From: Larix sibirica
Lineage: Eukaryota > Streptophyta > Pinopsida > Pinales > Pinaceae
Length of the DNA: 10,313 nucleotides
Assembly: GCA_004151065.3 (NCBI GenBank)
Contig: NWUY0303878834.1
Span: 1-10,313 of the forward strand
Direction: 5' to 3'
Made by a program: the position numbers and the translations under genes. Below the pieces are notes generated by a model. It ran no database searches. It was not told the origin of the DNA and saw nothing but the letters and a program-made list of their open reading frames with translations. Shown here in pieces: positions 1 to 8,053 of this stretch (positions are counted from its first letter, which is position 1; each line of letters starts with the position of its first letter).

Positions 1-176
1 TATAGCTTCTTACATACTGTCCAAGCAGAAGGACACAAAAAAAACATTGCTATAGACTATTATTTTACCCCGAGGAAGGAATAGCTGCATCTTGTACATA
101 GTCATTATGTAACTATGCCAATTTCCATCATTCCAGCATAAACTTGTTCTCAAAAAACCAGCAAACAACATATCTA
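1..176. other. Flanking DNA downstream of the minus-strand coiled-coil frame
   Basis: This is AT-rich sequence with no open frame of note. It lies 3' of the minus-strand pseudogene that ends at 177, so it could be its 3' UTR. No clear AATAAA signal is visible on the minus strand. An A8 run near 38-45 is the only simple repeat. I see nothing else. Confidence 0.4.
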
Positions 177-1114
177 TTACCAAAAAAAGAAGTATAGACC
201 GAGACCAACCAGCGAGAGACTGAAGTCTTCATAGTTCTCCATGCTCTGTTCCTTTGCAGAGTTGTTGCCAAAGTGCAGACCAAAATTAACTATCTCATTC
301 CCAAACTTTTCCAACTTCTTTCCAATATTCCTGTTGGTACTATTCATGGCTTCCATATGAGTATTTAGGCGAAGATCCGAATGTTTTGTAGCGCTTAAGG
401 CATTAACCCTCTCCTTGAGCTTCTTGTTATGGGTCTTCACTTCAGAATGGGTGGCTTGTGCAAGAGTATACAACATGGATAATGCCCATTTCATTTCCAA
501 TTTTTCATTCTGAGCCAGTCTGACCTGTTGTTCCAGCTCTTTGACATGGATTTGAAGGTCCCTAGTTTCCGCATTGATGCCCCTTCTCTGTCCAGAGTCG
601 TGATGCCATTATCCAGCATTATCTCTGGTTGTTCTTCCTTATCTTCGAAAGTTGCTTGACCCATTTGCTCAGAGGATTGCTCGCATTCATGAAGAGAGCA
701 CTAAACGCCCTCGAAGACTGGATGGACCCAGCTATGAGCCCGTTTGAAACTCCTAATTGACTTATAACAGATAGAACAACACATTCCAGGGAATGCTACA
801 ATATGTTCCATTTTTAATTCAGAGCTTTCCTTTCCTGTAATTTAGCGCCTGTCTGCGAAAATACAAGTGGGATAATCATTCTCGTTTTCAAATTTGTAGA
901 AGCCATGCTGCCAAAGCCTCGCGTCAGTTTCACGCATGCGACCCATCTGGAAACAGCATGGCGTGAACCGAGGGCAATTAATTCCGAGGGGATAGTGAAT
1001 CCGAGGGAGATTTGAAGGACGTGAATGGGATGTTTGTGCATTCCTATGAGCCACAAGATTGCTTTTGTGGGCAATATTTCTAATTGCTACTGTTTGAGGT
1101 CAAAGGGATCTCAT
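177..1114 (-). pseudogene. Decayed Cys/His-rich plus coiled-coil protein, family not recognised
   Basis: I do not recognise this protein. Reading leftwards from an ATG at 1114, one frame runs about 200 codons and is interrupted by TGA (fifth codon), TAA near 842 and TAG at 701-703. A shift near 600 then leads into an open frame ending at 177. Several stops within a single otherwise coherent frame suggest a decayed coding sequence. A second possible start is the ATG at 809-811. Just after it is the motif CCSICYKSIRSFKRAH followed by H, a C-x2-C-x10-H-x3-H pattern that loosely recalls plant C2H2 fingers but has a short spacer. Further Cys and His follow (CSLHEC). The C-terminal 140 or so residues are rich in K, E, Q and L (for example LQIHVKELEQQVRLAQNEK) and look like a coiled coil. 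The end is hydrophobic (LSLVGLGLYFFFW), like a short tail anchor. It might be two fused fragments, or downstream sequence carried with LINE-A. Confidence 0.4.
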
Positions 1115-1157
1115 AAAAAATAATGATTCAACCATGATTGAACGAAAAAAGAAAAAT

Positions 1158-1800
1158 TTAGTGAATCCAACTCTCTTCCCTCGGAACATTATCACATTCC
1201 GGAATTCCATAGCACAAGCCAACTCCTTTGTTTTCCAAGCTATCCGCCTATTGATTTTGGGCTCTTAGGACATGGAGAAACTTGATTTTCTTGAATTCTT
1301 TAGCTAGACGTAGTAAAATATATTGCATTTTTGAAGTGGACTTCTTCCAATTTCTAGCTTCTCTTATGACGATTAATGAGTCACCAATCACTGCGATTTC
1401 CTCAATTCTCAATTCTCTGGCAAGTTCCAGCCCTTTGATTAGGGCGATCCATTAAGCATTGTTATTGGTTTTTTTCCCAATGCTCCAGGAATAGTCTCTT
1501 TGCTTGTTCCCCATGGGGTCAAATATAACCCCCCCCCCACACCTACCAACCTTGGATTTCCTTTCGAGGCCCCGTAAAAGAACAAAAGACAACATCCTAT
1601 CTTTTTCCGCCAAGTCTGAAAACATTCATTGCTCATCCTCAGTTGCCATTGCTCAAATTTCGGTTTTTTAGGGGCTTTATCTAGAAAAGATAGGGTGGTG
1701 GAACAAGAAAGTATGCCATCCAATCTCTTTCTTCAGTGGTCAGTGGCTCCTTATGTAAATTTGACATTCCTCTTGAACATAAAGCCTCAGTCCAAATTTC
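1158..1800 (-). pseudogene. LINE-A RNase H domain, catalytic residues partly lost
   Basis: The family signatures are DKAPKKPKFEQWQLRMSNE, FYGASKGNPR, KKTNNNA, ELRIEEIAVIGDS, RLAKEFKKIKFLHVLRAQNQ and ADSLENKGVG. RNase H of this type would cleave RNA in the RNA:DNA hybrid during retrotransposition. Two of the four acidic active-site positions are gone. The first Asp is Tyr (codon 1574-1576, usual FDGASKGNP). The Glu position after NNNA is a TAA stop (1452-1454). The Asp of GDS (1380-1382) and of ADS (1242-1244) remain. A run of ten C at 1529-1538 (G on the coding strand) moves the frame between GVGGG and the FDP-MG block. TAG at 1248-1250 is another interruption, and the frame ends at TAA 1158-1160. 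Confidence 0.85.
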
Positions 1801-1842
1801 CTTTGCCGATTCTACTACCTTTTTTGGGCTAAAGCTTTTCCC

Positions 1843-2250
1843 TTAGAAAATTTTTGAATTTCTTGTATTCCATATTTTCCAGCAAATAAATCTAGGAAGA
1901 GATTCCCACGCCCTGTTAAGGTCAGGTTTTTGTTTTAAAGATACAATATGATAATCTTTCCAACAATTGAAGAGGTCGTTCCAGTTCGTAGGAAAAATGA
2001 TGTTAACATTTAGACCTTGAAAGGCCATGTTCCAAACCTCCTGTGAAAATCACAATCTAGGAAAAGGTGATCCAAAGTTTCTTCTACTTCCTTACACAAG
2101 ATGCATCTAAGAGGCCTTTCTATTCCATGATTTCTCATATTTTCAGCTGTCAACGTTTTCCGATGAGCAAGAATCCAAAAAAAGACATTAATTTTTGGGA
2201 GTCCATCTTTACTCCAGACCTTGTTCCAGTTTATGTCTTTTTTGTGATTG
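1843..2250 (-). pseudogene. LINE-A zf-RVT zinc-binding domain and following linker
   Basis: After a frameshift near 2240 the frame reads KDINWNKVW, then KINVFFWILAHRKTLTAENM, and RCILCKEVEETLDHLFLDC. This matches the plant zf-RVT pattern: a basic/aromatic helix followed by C-x2-C and H-x4-C. All four presumed zinc ligands are retained, with codons at 2103-2105, 2094-2096, 2067-2069 and 2052-2054. A second shift near 2015-2025 ends this frame at FGTWPFKV. The next frame, open from 2028 to 1843, carries WNDLFNCWKDY and FICWKIWNTRNSKIF, which is the usual W-rich linker toward RNase H. The domain is thought to bind nucleic acid in plant LINE proteins, but its exact role is not established. Confidence 0.8.
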
Positions 2251-3146
2251 TTTTTGCTGTTGAAAACATGGCGTAACCTTCCTTCACCGTGTAGAGACCC
2301 TTCTTCCCCCAGCCTCTACTGTCTTTGATATGCTTATGGATAGGATTTTTTCCATTTAAAAGGACTACGAGTGCTCTATAGTCTGCATGAAGCTGATCTG
2401 GGAGCTCCAATTTCTTCCAACCTGCCCATGTGCCTCTAGTTGTCCAAATGGGTATGCCATAAAAAGTATTGATATTTTTTTGTTCTAACCATTCTTTTAG
2501 ATCCCCTAATTCGTGACAAAATTTGGCTGGGGAACTGGATCCTAGCCTATCCTGCCAAATTTTAATCCATTTTTCGTTTCCAACAATCCAATATATGTAT
2601 CCTTGAATTATGTGGGCCACCTTTTTGCATAGATCCCATATAGGAGACCCATTCCTGGTCATATCTATTTGCTTTATACATCTTCTTCTAGGGCCTGTCA
2701 TATATTTCTTCCGAAGGACCTTCTTCCACTAGCCAATCTCCCCAGAGATTAATCTCCAAAGAATTTTTGGACCGAAAGCAAGGTTCATAGATAAAGGGCT
2801 TCTAAGACCTGCTCCACCATTGATTTTTGAGCTACTGACCATGTCCCAGTCAATGAGATGAAATTTTGTGGTATTTGAGGTCTTGCCACCTTGCCAGAAG
2901 AAGTTTCTTAATTCCCCATTTATTTCCTGTATGATGTATTTTTGGGCAATAGAGATTGAACAAACATAGATTGGTAAGGTAGAGAGAATCGGCTTGATTA
3001 ACACGAGCTTCCCAACGGGATTGAGCCACTTGGATCCCCAAGCATTGATCTTTTTAAAATTTTTGTCTATTAAGTCATGCCAATCCGCCTTTTTCTTTTT
3101 CCCTTTGAAGATGGGTATACCCAAATAACTGAAGGAGTTATCGATT
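2231..3146 (-). pseudogene. LINE-A reverse transcriptase C-terminal part (thumb/connection)
   Basis: One frame runs from 3146 to 2231, broken by a single TAG at about 2727, where the family usually has Trp (GEIG-stop-WKKVL); TGG to TAG is one transition. The start shows YLGIPIFKG, then W-x-SKWLNPVGKLVLIKPIL, LPIYVCSISIAQKYI, a NFFWQGG block, GGAGLRSPLSMNLAFGPKILWR and, further on, SPIWDLCKKV, NEKWIKIWQDRLG and YTVKEGYAMF. These are the hallmarks of the region that follows the polymerase palm in plant LINE ORF2. In an active element this part helps position template RNA and primer; it has no catalytic residues of its own. The polymerase core would lie upstream but is missing. At 2231 the frame ends, and the coding continues in another frame into zf-RVT. 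Confidence 0.85.
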
Positions 3147-3660
3147 AGAAGATATTAGAAGACCCATTATTAACTGGGAAAAATTACACAAGAAGGCTTT
3201 GAAGGTCAAACTTATCAATCTAGAATATGATATAAATTCCTTTTATGTGAACAATGTCAAGGTGGATTCTCTGTGGAATGTCAATCTCGTCTGGAGTCTT
3301 TTGAAGCTCAGAAGGAATTTTTTTTGTTGATGGATGAAGAGACATGGTGACTAACAAGCCGAGCTTTCTGGTTGAAACATGGTGATTGTAACTCGAAGTA
3401 TTCCATAAGTTTGTCAACTAGTGAAGGGTACAAAAATCCATCTCGGAAATCCAAGATCAAAAAGGAACCACAATATTTGGTCAGAAGGACATATAATAGG
3501 TTGCAGTTAACTATTTTTAGACTCTTTTCCAGAACAGGGGTTTTAATTTTATCAAGGAGAAGCTACATGTGCTACAACATTATCATTGTTTTTCTTGGAA
3601 TCCAATGCTCGGGGTTATTGGTGAGCCCGCCACATTAAAGGATATTGAAGATATATTAAA
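3147..3660 (+). pseudogene. LINE-B linker between endonuclease and RT
   Basis: The first readable protein is RRPIINWEKLHKKALKVK, followed by WLKHGDCNSKY. Plant LINE ORF2 normally has a W-x2-L-x3-A block and then W-x3-GD-x-NSKFFH in this linker. A T8 run near 3320-3327 and a missing T at the expected NSKYFH site (near 3403) each change the frame. TGA at 3352-3354 stands where Trp is usual (EETW-stop). Between about 3420 and 3640 only scattered stretches are readable (for example ATLKDIEDILKK at 3630-3660), with an A7 run at 3658-3664 causing another frame change into the palm. Confidence 0.75.
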
Positions 3661-4434
3661 AAAATTGCTACGTCTAAGAGCCTGGGTTTGGATGGGTTTT
3701 CTATAGAGTTTTTTCTTCATTTTTTTGATGTGGTGGGGTTGGATTTACTTGAAGTGGTTGAAGAGTCCCAACTCTCAGGAAATATTTTTGGTGTAATGAA
3801 TGCACCCTTCATAGCTTTAATTCCCAAGTCTTGTGGGCCTACTTCCTTTAGTGATTTTAGGCCAATTTCACTGTGCAACCTTGTTTATAAAATCATTGCT
3901 AAAACAATTGCCAATAGGATTAAGCTCTTCTTGGATACCCATGTGTCTTTGGAGCAATTTGGGTTCCTAAAAAATAGGTTAATTTTCAATGCCATTGGGG
4001 TGGCATAAGAATGTTTATACTCGATAAAAGCAAAAAAATTGCAGGCATTGATCCTGAGGATAGATCTTGTGAAGGCTTACAATAAGGTTGACTGGACATT
4101 TCTTAGATTGGTTCTTCTTCAGATTGGACTCTTGGTGGAGGTAACGGATTGGATGATGGGATGCATCATTTTAGCTAATTTATATGTAATGGTAAATGGA
4201 TCCCCCATTGGTTTTTTCAAGAATCAAAGGGGCTTGAGACAAGGTTTCCCTATGTCTCCTTTACTATTTATGCTTGTTGTTGAGGGACTGAGCCGGATGA
4301 TTGGGAAATCCAGAAGTGATGGTTGACTAAAAGGTATCAAAGTGTCCAAAGCACACTTTGTCACTCATTTACAATTTTTTGATGATGTCATTCTCTTTGG
4401 AGCTCGTACTATTGAGCAATGGCGGACTTTCTAG
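3661..4434 (+). pseudogene. LINE-B reverse transcriptase palm/fingers
   Basis: One frame holds the canonical non-LTR reverse transcriptase core: SLGLDGFSIEFF, FIALIPK, DFRPISLCNLVYKIIAKTI and ANRIK, SLEQFGFL, IDLVKAYNKVDW (motif A, first catalytic Asp at 4063-4065), VMVNGSPIGFF, RGLRQGFPMSPLLFMLVVEG, and FFDD (motif C, two Asp at 4381-4386). In a live element it would copy the LINE RNA into DNA at a nicked target. The three catalytic Asp are present. The residue before the DD pair is Phe instead of the usual Ala or Val. Stops interrupt the frame: TAA at 4006-4008, where the family usually has Gln (QE motif), TGA at 4324-4326 and TAG at 4432-4434. There is no frameshift in this 770-bp block, which makes it the best-preserved part of LINE-B. 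Confidence 0.92.
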
Positions 4435-5000
4435 GACATCATTAGTGTCTTCTACAAAGCAACCGTCATGGAGGTAATAAAAAAAAAAACTTGATTTTTA
4501 CATCATGGTGCTAATACTATTGTTTTGGATCAGAATAGAAGACTTTTTCCCTTTCAAATGGATGGTATTGACTCCGGCTTGAGATATCTTGGATTTCGCT
4601 TGAAATCTAATAATTATTTGAGGAAGTATTGGATTTTGTTTATTACGGAAGGTGGAAAAATGATGGAGAATTGGGCCTATAGATGGCTCTCCATGTGGTT
4701 GTTTGGTTATGATAAAATATGTCCTGCAGAACCTTCCTATCTATTGGCTCTCCCTAGCAAAAGTTCCAAAATATATTATCAACAAAATTAACCAAATACT
4801 TTATATTTTTATGTGGTTTGGAGGGAATATTAAGGAGAAGTCCCATTTAGTAAGTTGTACCAAGATCGCTATCTCTAGAAGGATAGGAGGTTGGGGATAA
4901 AAAATTTGTATCAGTTTGCTAAGGAAATTGCAATGAAAAGTCTGTGACATGGATTATTTGTCTCTGGCCTATGGTGTTACATCATTAAATATAAATAATT
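4435..5000 (+). pseudogene. LINE-B RT thumb/connection region
   Basis: The palm frame continues through TGA at 4492-4494 (KT-stop-FLHHG) to GLRYLGFRLKSNNY and ENWAYRWLSM. A shift near 4695 then leads into the next frame, with MIKYVLQNLPIYWLSLAKVP, KYIINKINQ, FMWFGGNIKEKSHLV and RRIGGWG. A further shift near 4890 gives GIKNLYQFAKEIAMKSL, a TGA in place of the usual Trp, and GLFVSGLWCYIIK. The order YLG, LPxYWLSLAK, FxW, GGWGIKN matches plant LINEs and is the same region as the start of LINE-A, but with clearly different residues. That shows the two elements belong to separate families. Confidence 0.85.
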
Positions 5001-5530
5001 AAAGGATATTGATGTGGATGATTGGATTATGATCCCGGAAAATAAGTATCCTGCTACACTGAACGTTTGGAGAGGTTTGTGGGAATGTCTCTCGTCCTTG
5101 AATACTTGGCTTGCTTGGAGGATTAGCACTGGGGATCGTGTACAACTGGGAATTGATCCTTTTGTTGGGGCCGAGTCATCTTTTTCTTTGTCTCAGACTC
5201 TTATTAGTCACTTGAAGTCTATGGGAATATACAAATTAACACATATCGAGGTACATAACTCGGACTATTCGGTCATACACTCTTGGGAACTCTCACATGA
5301 TCTGTGGCTTGAAGGAGCCTATGCGCAGGAATGAGATGCCTATATAAAGAGGTTCATACATTGTGGAATTAGATTATCGAATAAACTGGACGAGCTTGTG
5401 TGGTCATGGAACACAACTACTGGGTTAGTTATGGCCAAGTTACCCTATGAAGAGATTTCTTATTCCTCTTAGGTTTTAGTTGGAAAATGGTGGAATAAGG
5501 CCATATGTAATTGGGAGTGGCTCCATTGAA
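5001..5530 (+). pseudogene. LINE-B W-rich linker before zf-RVT
   Basis: The open stretch 5014-5334 reads DDWIMIPE, NVWRGLWECLSSLNTWLAWR, GDRVQLGIDPFVG, LISHLKSMGIYKL, and ends at TGA 5332-5334 in a place where a Trp codon is likely (QE-stop-DAYI). The frame continues in phase with LDELVWSWNTTTGLVMAKL, then WWNKAICNWEW. This corresponds to the segment of plant LINE ORF2 with a W-x-GnG-x3-IG-x-DP signature between thumb and zf-RVT. No catalytic role is known. A TAG at about 5470-5472 is a second interruption. Confidence 0.8.
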
Positions 5531-5870
5531 AATTAAGCTTTTTTGTAAGCTGAGTTTGGAGTGTAATATTTTGACATGCGAAAATCTGATTAAAATATGT
5601 GTTATGGGGTCGAGATTATGCTCTTTATGTCATTGTGTGGAGGAGGTGATTGATCACTTGTTTTTTTCTATCCTTTTGTGATTCATATCTGGAAGGAGGT
5701 CTTGCTGCACTTGAAGATCCATAAAAGATGGACAAGCAACTCAATTGAAGACTGGATTCTAAATTGGTCTCAAGATGAGTCAGGTTACAACAATATCCCA
5801 CTTTTTTTTTATTTGGGATGTATGGAAATACCATAATTTTCTTATCTTCAAGGGTGAGTAGAAGCCATTT
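5525..5870 (+). pseudogene. LINE-B zf-RVT domain, last zinc ligand lost
   Basis: The frame reads PLKIKLFCKLSLECNILTCE, RLCSLCHCVEEVIDHLFF, then, after a shift in a T7 run at 5661-5667, YPFVIHIWKEVLLHLKIHK. The C-x2-C pair (5619-5621, 5628-5630) and the His (5655-5657) are kept. The position of the final Cys in the family pattern H-x4-C reads Tyr (5669-5671); TGT to TAT is one transition. Downstream, a T-rich run near 5801-5809 shifts the frame again to FFIWDVWKYHNFLIFKG. This is the W-rich helix leading to RNase H. Compared with LINE-A, where all four ligands survive, this copy is more degraded. Confidence 0.8.
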
Positions 5871-5939
5871 TATAAATTATGTTCCAGGATCATTGGATAT
5901 TTTTTAGAATTTCTACATAGAAATGATAATCCTACTACT

Positions 5940-6504
5940 ACATTGATTAGACCCCCATTCTTTTTGGTGTATCTAGTGGGGTTTTCAACAGGCATCGCAA
6001 CTTGGACTTGGTGGATCAAGCATGGTGTTGAAGCTCATCCATGATCACTATTTTCATTGTTGGATGGACATAGATGCGGGAACAAACACCCAATTGAATA
6101 TTATGGCACTATGGGGACTGTTGTTGTTTACTAAAAGTTTCACAAGGGAAGTTGAATGATAGTTCCTGCCCTAATAATTCCTTAACGACAATTTTTAGCG
6201 CTTAGTGTATAGAGGCTTATCTACAAAAATGTTCTTTCCCTTCATATTAGACTCGATAGTTATTATGGAATGGGATGGGAACAAAGCAAAACTTCAGGTC
6301 CTTATGTTGGATCATTGGAAAAGCAAGATCAAATATTTGCAAAAAGCCTTTCATTCCTTGTCATTTCATCATATATATCACCAGTTCAATGATAAGGCAG
6401 GTAGTCTTTTAAAAAAGGCTATAGGAGAAGGAGAAATCATACTCTATCACGAAGAATTCATGGACCATCAGTTGGTGTCTGTAGGCTCTTTCCAAGCCTA
6501 CTAA
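5940..6504 (+). pseudogene. LINE-B RNase H, most active-site residues lost
   Basis: Recognisable RNase H blocks are WGFQQASQLGLGG (family: FDGASQ), GTNTQLNIMALWGLLLF (family: GTN-x-RAEL-x-ALWGLL), then, in the frame open from 6205 to 6504, FILDSIVIMEWDGNKAKLQV, DHWKSKIKYL, FHHIYHQFNDKAGSLLKKA and a C-terminus ending SFQAY. In the family alignment I infer, the first Asp is deleted, the Glu is Asn (6097-6099), the GDS Asp is still present in LDS (6250-6252), and the last Asp (AD-x-LSK) is Gly (6400-6402). TGA at about 6157-6159 and a frame change separate the two halves. The QASQ/GTN style differs from the GASKGNP style in LINE-A, which again marks separate LINE families. Confidence 0.82.
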
Positions 6505-6712
6505 ATTTGGAAGAGTATCTTTACTGTTTCATTTGTCTAGTTTAGAATTTTGGTTATCTATTGAACATTATTGCTAGTATGAGTACTATAGTATTGCTTT
6601 TTGAAGAAGGTTTGTATAGACTTGTCTTTCTTTATCATATTGTATTTAAATACTGTTGTTTTGTATCACTTGGATCTATAGCAGACTCCTAGTAAATAGT
6701 AAAAAACAATTC
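6505..6712 (+). other. Probable LINE-B 3' UTR
   Basis: T-rich sequence without an open frame follows the RNase H stop and runs to an A-rich stretch (6702-6710). Plant LINEs commonly have a 3' UTR of a few hundred bases ending in an A tail. The tail here is only A6, so the boundary is approximate. Confidence 0.45.
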
Positions 6713-6867
6713 GTGGAGTCCATATCATAGAATAGAGAACTAGTTGTAATTCAGGAAGTATCCTAGCGATGTTGAAGTATATATTGTACATAACTAGATA
6801 TTGTTATATTTGATTCATCCTTTGAATATCAAGTAACAATCTTTTTTCTTCGTGAAAAAAAGAAAAC

Positions 6868-6912
6868 AATGCATATTATTTTAAAATTGTATCTATCTGG
6901 AGTATATTCATA
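6868..6912 (+). repeat. 45-bp direct repeat, copy 1
   Basis: This copy starts CAATGCATATTATTTTAAAA and matches 7161-7205 at about 39 of 45 positions by eye, in the same orientation, with a start-to-start distance of 293 bp. The similarity does not extend clearly on either side. Confidence 0.7.
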
Positions 6913-7160
6913 TTTCATCTAAACATAGTCTTTGGCATTATTCATGTATTTATAGTTGGTTTTTGACATAATTTTATAATTTTTGTGTATAGAAATGATA
7001 TAGTGATTAATTTGGTTGTAGCCATTTATTTTTGAAGACGAAAAATATACCTTTTTATCATTCATTTTATGGAATACATTGGAGTAATTATAAATCATAT
7101 AATTTACTGTAATATATTGATGAATGGATAATTAAATTCATGTTTATGTTTAACATAAAT

Positions 7161-7205
7161 CAATGCACATTGTTTTAAAATTGTATTTATGTAGAGTATA
7201 TTGAT
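7161..7205 (+). repeat. 45-bp direct repeat, copy 2
   Basis: This copy starts CAATGCACATTGTTTTAAAA. It ends exactly where the AT-rich spacer gives way to the GC-richer LTR-like region, so its right side may have been cut by insertion of that element. Copy 1 continues with different AT-rich sequence. Confidence 0.7.
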
Positions 7206-7695
7206 GTATACAAGGATGGAGGGCTCACTTGGGCCAAGTAGCATGGCTTGGAAGCTCAAGTTGGCACACGGATTGGAAAAGGGGTTGGGTGCTCACATCG
7301 GGCGATGCAATACCCAAGAGCATGGGAAGACATGCAAGCAACGTTGTGGGATTTGATGAGTCGGAAAGCGGGCGCACCGATAGGTTGACTTGGGAGATCA
7401 GAAGTAGAGGCATGCCAAGCCAAGAAAGTGGACACCCGGACATTAGCTCGAAAAAATAGCTTGGGTGGAGCACATCGATTGGAAAGCAAGTGAGGTGCAC
7501 ACCCAAGGAACATGGATTCCCAAGGCATGGAAAGCATGGGCGTGGTGGTTGAATGGACCAACAAGTGGGAAAATGAGAAGGTAACCCACGACTTAAGGAA
7601 ACTAAGTGGACACCATGCGTTGATGAGGCGCATCAGCTTGGGAGCCGGGCATGTGACCACTCTTTGGTCGCACCTACAAGGCAATAACACATTCC

Positions 7696-7703
7696 TATAT
7701 AAA
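7696..7703 (+). promoter_or_regulatory. TATA box, candidate LTR promoter
   Basis: CTATATAAATGG is a near-ideal plant TATA element in a GC-balanced context, about 490 bp right of the proposed LTR start, which suits a U3 promoter. The RNA start would then be near 7725-7735. This is inference from the motif and its position only. Confidence 0.4.
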
Positions 7704-7749
7704 TGGCACAGTGGTGAGTCCAACAAAAGGAATCAATTAGTTCCAAGTA

Positions 7750-7786
7750 GAATTCAAGAAAGGTGCTTGGAGTGAATTTTGAATTC
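7750..7786. repeat. Inverted repeat GAATTCAA ... TTGAATTC
   Basis: Two perfect 8-base arms (7750-7757 and 7779-7786) are separated by 21 bases. They lie just downstream of the first TATA box, so they would fall near the 5' end of the transcript if that promoter is used. This may be chance. Confidence 0.35.
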
Positions 7787-8040
7787 AGGTAAAGGAGCAC
7801 ACGTCATAGGTTGTGCTAAGTCTTGGACGTAGTGCAAGATGAATGCAAGATGGGTTGATTTTGGTGACAGTATACAGGAGCTGCAAGAGGCAGCCTTGTA
7901 GTTGCTTCAAGGGGAACTCTACAACCGGAAGAAATTCGGTTTGGAAGTAGAGAAATTCTTGGGGTTTCCAGGGAGGCATTGGTTGGGCACTCTCTCGGTG
8001 GTTGTTTGCGGATGCCCCATCTTGTTGACTGTAATATTCT

Positions 8041-8053
8041 TATATATATAAAA
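8041..8053 (+). promoter_or_regulatory. Second TATA-like element
   Basis: TATATATATAAAA is followed by GCGAGGTG. It is an equally strong TATA motif 345 bp downstream of the first. It could be the true LTR promoter if the LTR starts later than 7205, or simply a short TA repeat. Confidence 0.35.

Larger units (their letters stand above)
1158..3146 (-). mobile_element. LINE-A: 5'-truncated plant L1-like LINE with C-terminal RNase H
   Basis: Reading leftwards from 3146, the element carries in order the end of the reverse transcriptase, a linker with a W/G-rich block, zf-RVT and RNase H. This is the usual order of the C-terminal half of plant L1-type ORF2. Apurinic endonuclease and the catalytic palm (motif A, FADD) are absent, so the copy is 5'-truncated at the residues just before YLGIP. 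Truncation of this kind is typical of target-primed reverse transcription. The frame ends in TAA at 1158-1160. No poly(A) tail (poly(T) on the plus strand) or target-site duplication could be recognised. The copy is dead, with internal stops and at least three frame changes, but its long open stretches make it look less decayed than LINE-B. Confidence 0.85.
3147..6712 (+). mobile_element. LINE-B: plant LINE with RT, zf-RVT, RNase H and 3' UTR, 5'-truncated
   Basis: This is a second LINE on the opposite strand to LINE-A and from a clearly different family: its RT, linker and RNase H blocks share only generic LINE motifs with LINE-A. The order is pre-RT linker (3150-3640), RT palm (3661-4434), thumb (4495-4985), W-rich linker (5014-5520), zf-RVT (5530-5870), RNase H (5960-6504) and 3' UTR (to about 6712). 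The upstream endonuclease domain is missing, so the 5' end is truncated. It carries at least ten stops and several indels, often in homopolymers, so it is an old dead copy. The 3' boundary is approximate, set at a short A-rich stretch at about 6702-6710; no clear poly(A) tail or target-site duplication was found. Confidence 0.85.
6713..7205. other. AT-rich intergenic spacer
   Basis: There is no gene here. The sequence is very AT-rich, with scattered TATA-like strings and an A7 run near 6855-6861. Its only clear structure is the pair of 45-bp direct repeats listed separately. It ends at a sudden change to roughly balanced base composition at about 7206. Confidence 0.6.

Noticed and set aside
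814-1074. Minus-strand 86-codon frame beginning MPTKAILWLIG
   Set aside because: It overlaps, out of phase, the frame that continues into the Cys/His and coiled-coil region. It has no extension past its stop, so I treat it as a shadow.
1127-1143. Inverted repeat TTCAACCATGATTGAA at the LINE-A 3' side as a terminal inverted repeat or target duplication
   Set aside because: Arms of five bases only, no partner elsewhere in the window. Chance is likely.
1629-2276. Plus-strand frames at 1629-1832 and 2067-2276
   Set aside because: They lie antisense to clear LINE-A RNase H and zf-RVT coding and have no motifs.
3658-3664. A7 run as a programmed frameshift site in LINE-B
   Set aside because: The element has many other indels and stops, so ordinary homopolymer decay is the simpler explanation.
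7225-7775. Overlapping frames on both strands at 7225-7775
   Set aside because: No family motifs, mutually overlapping, and located in the LTR-like region with a TATA box inside. Probably chance in GC-balanced DNA.
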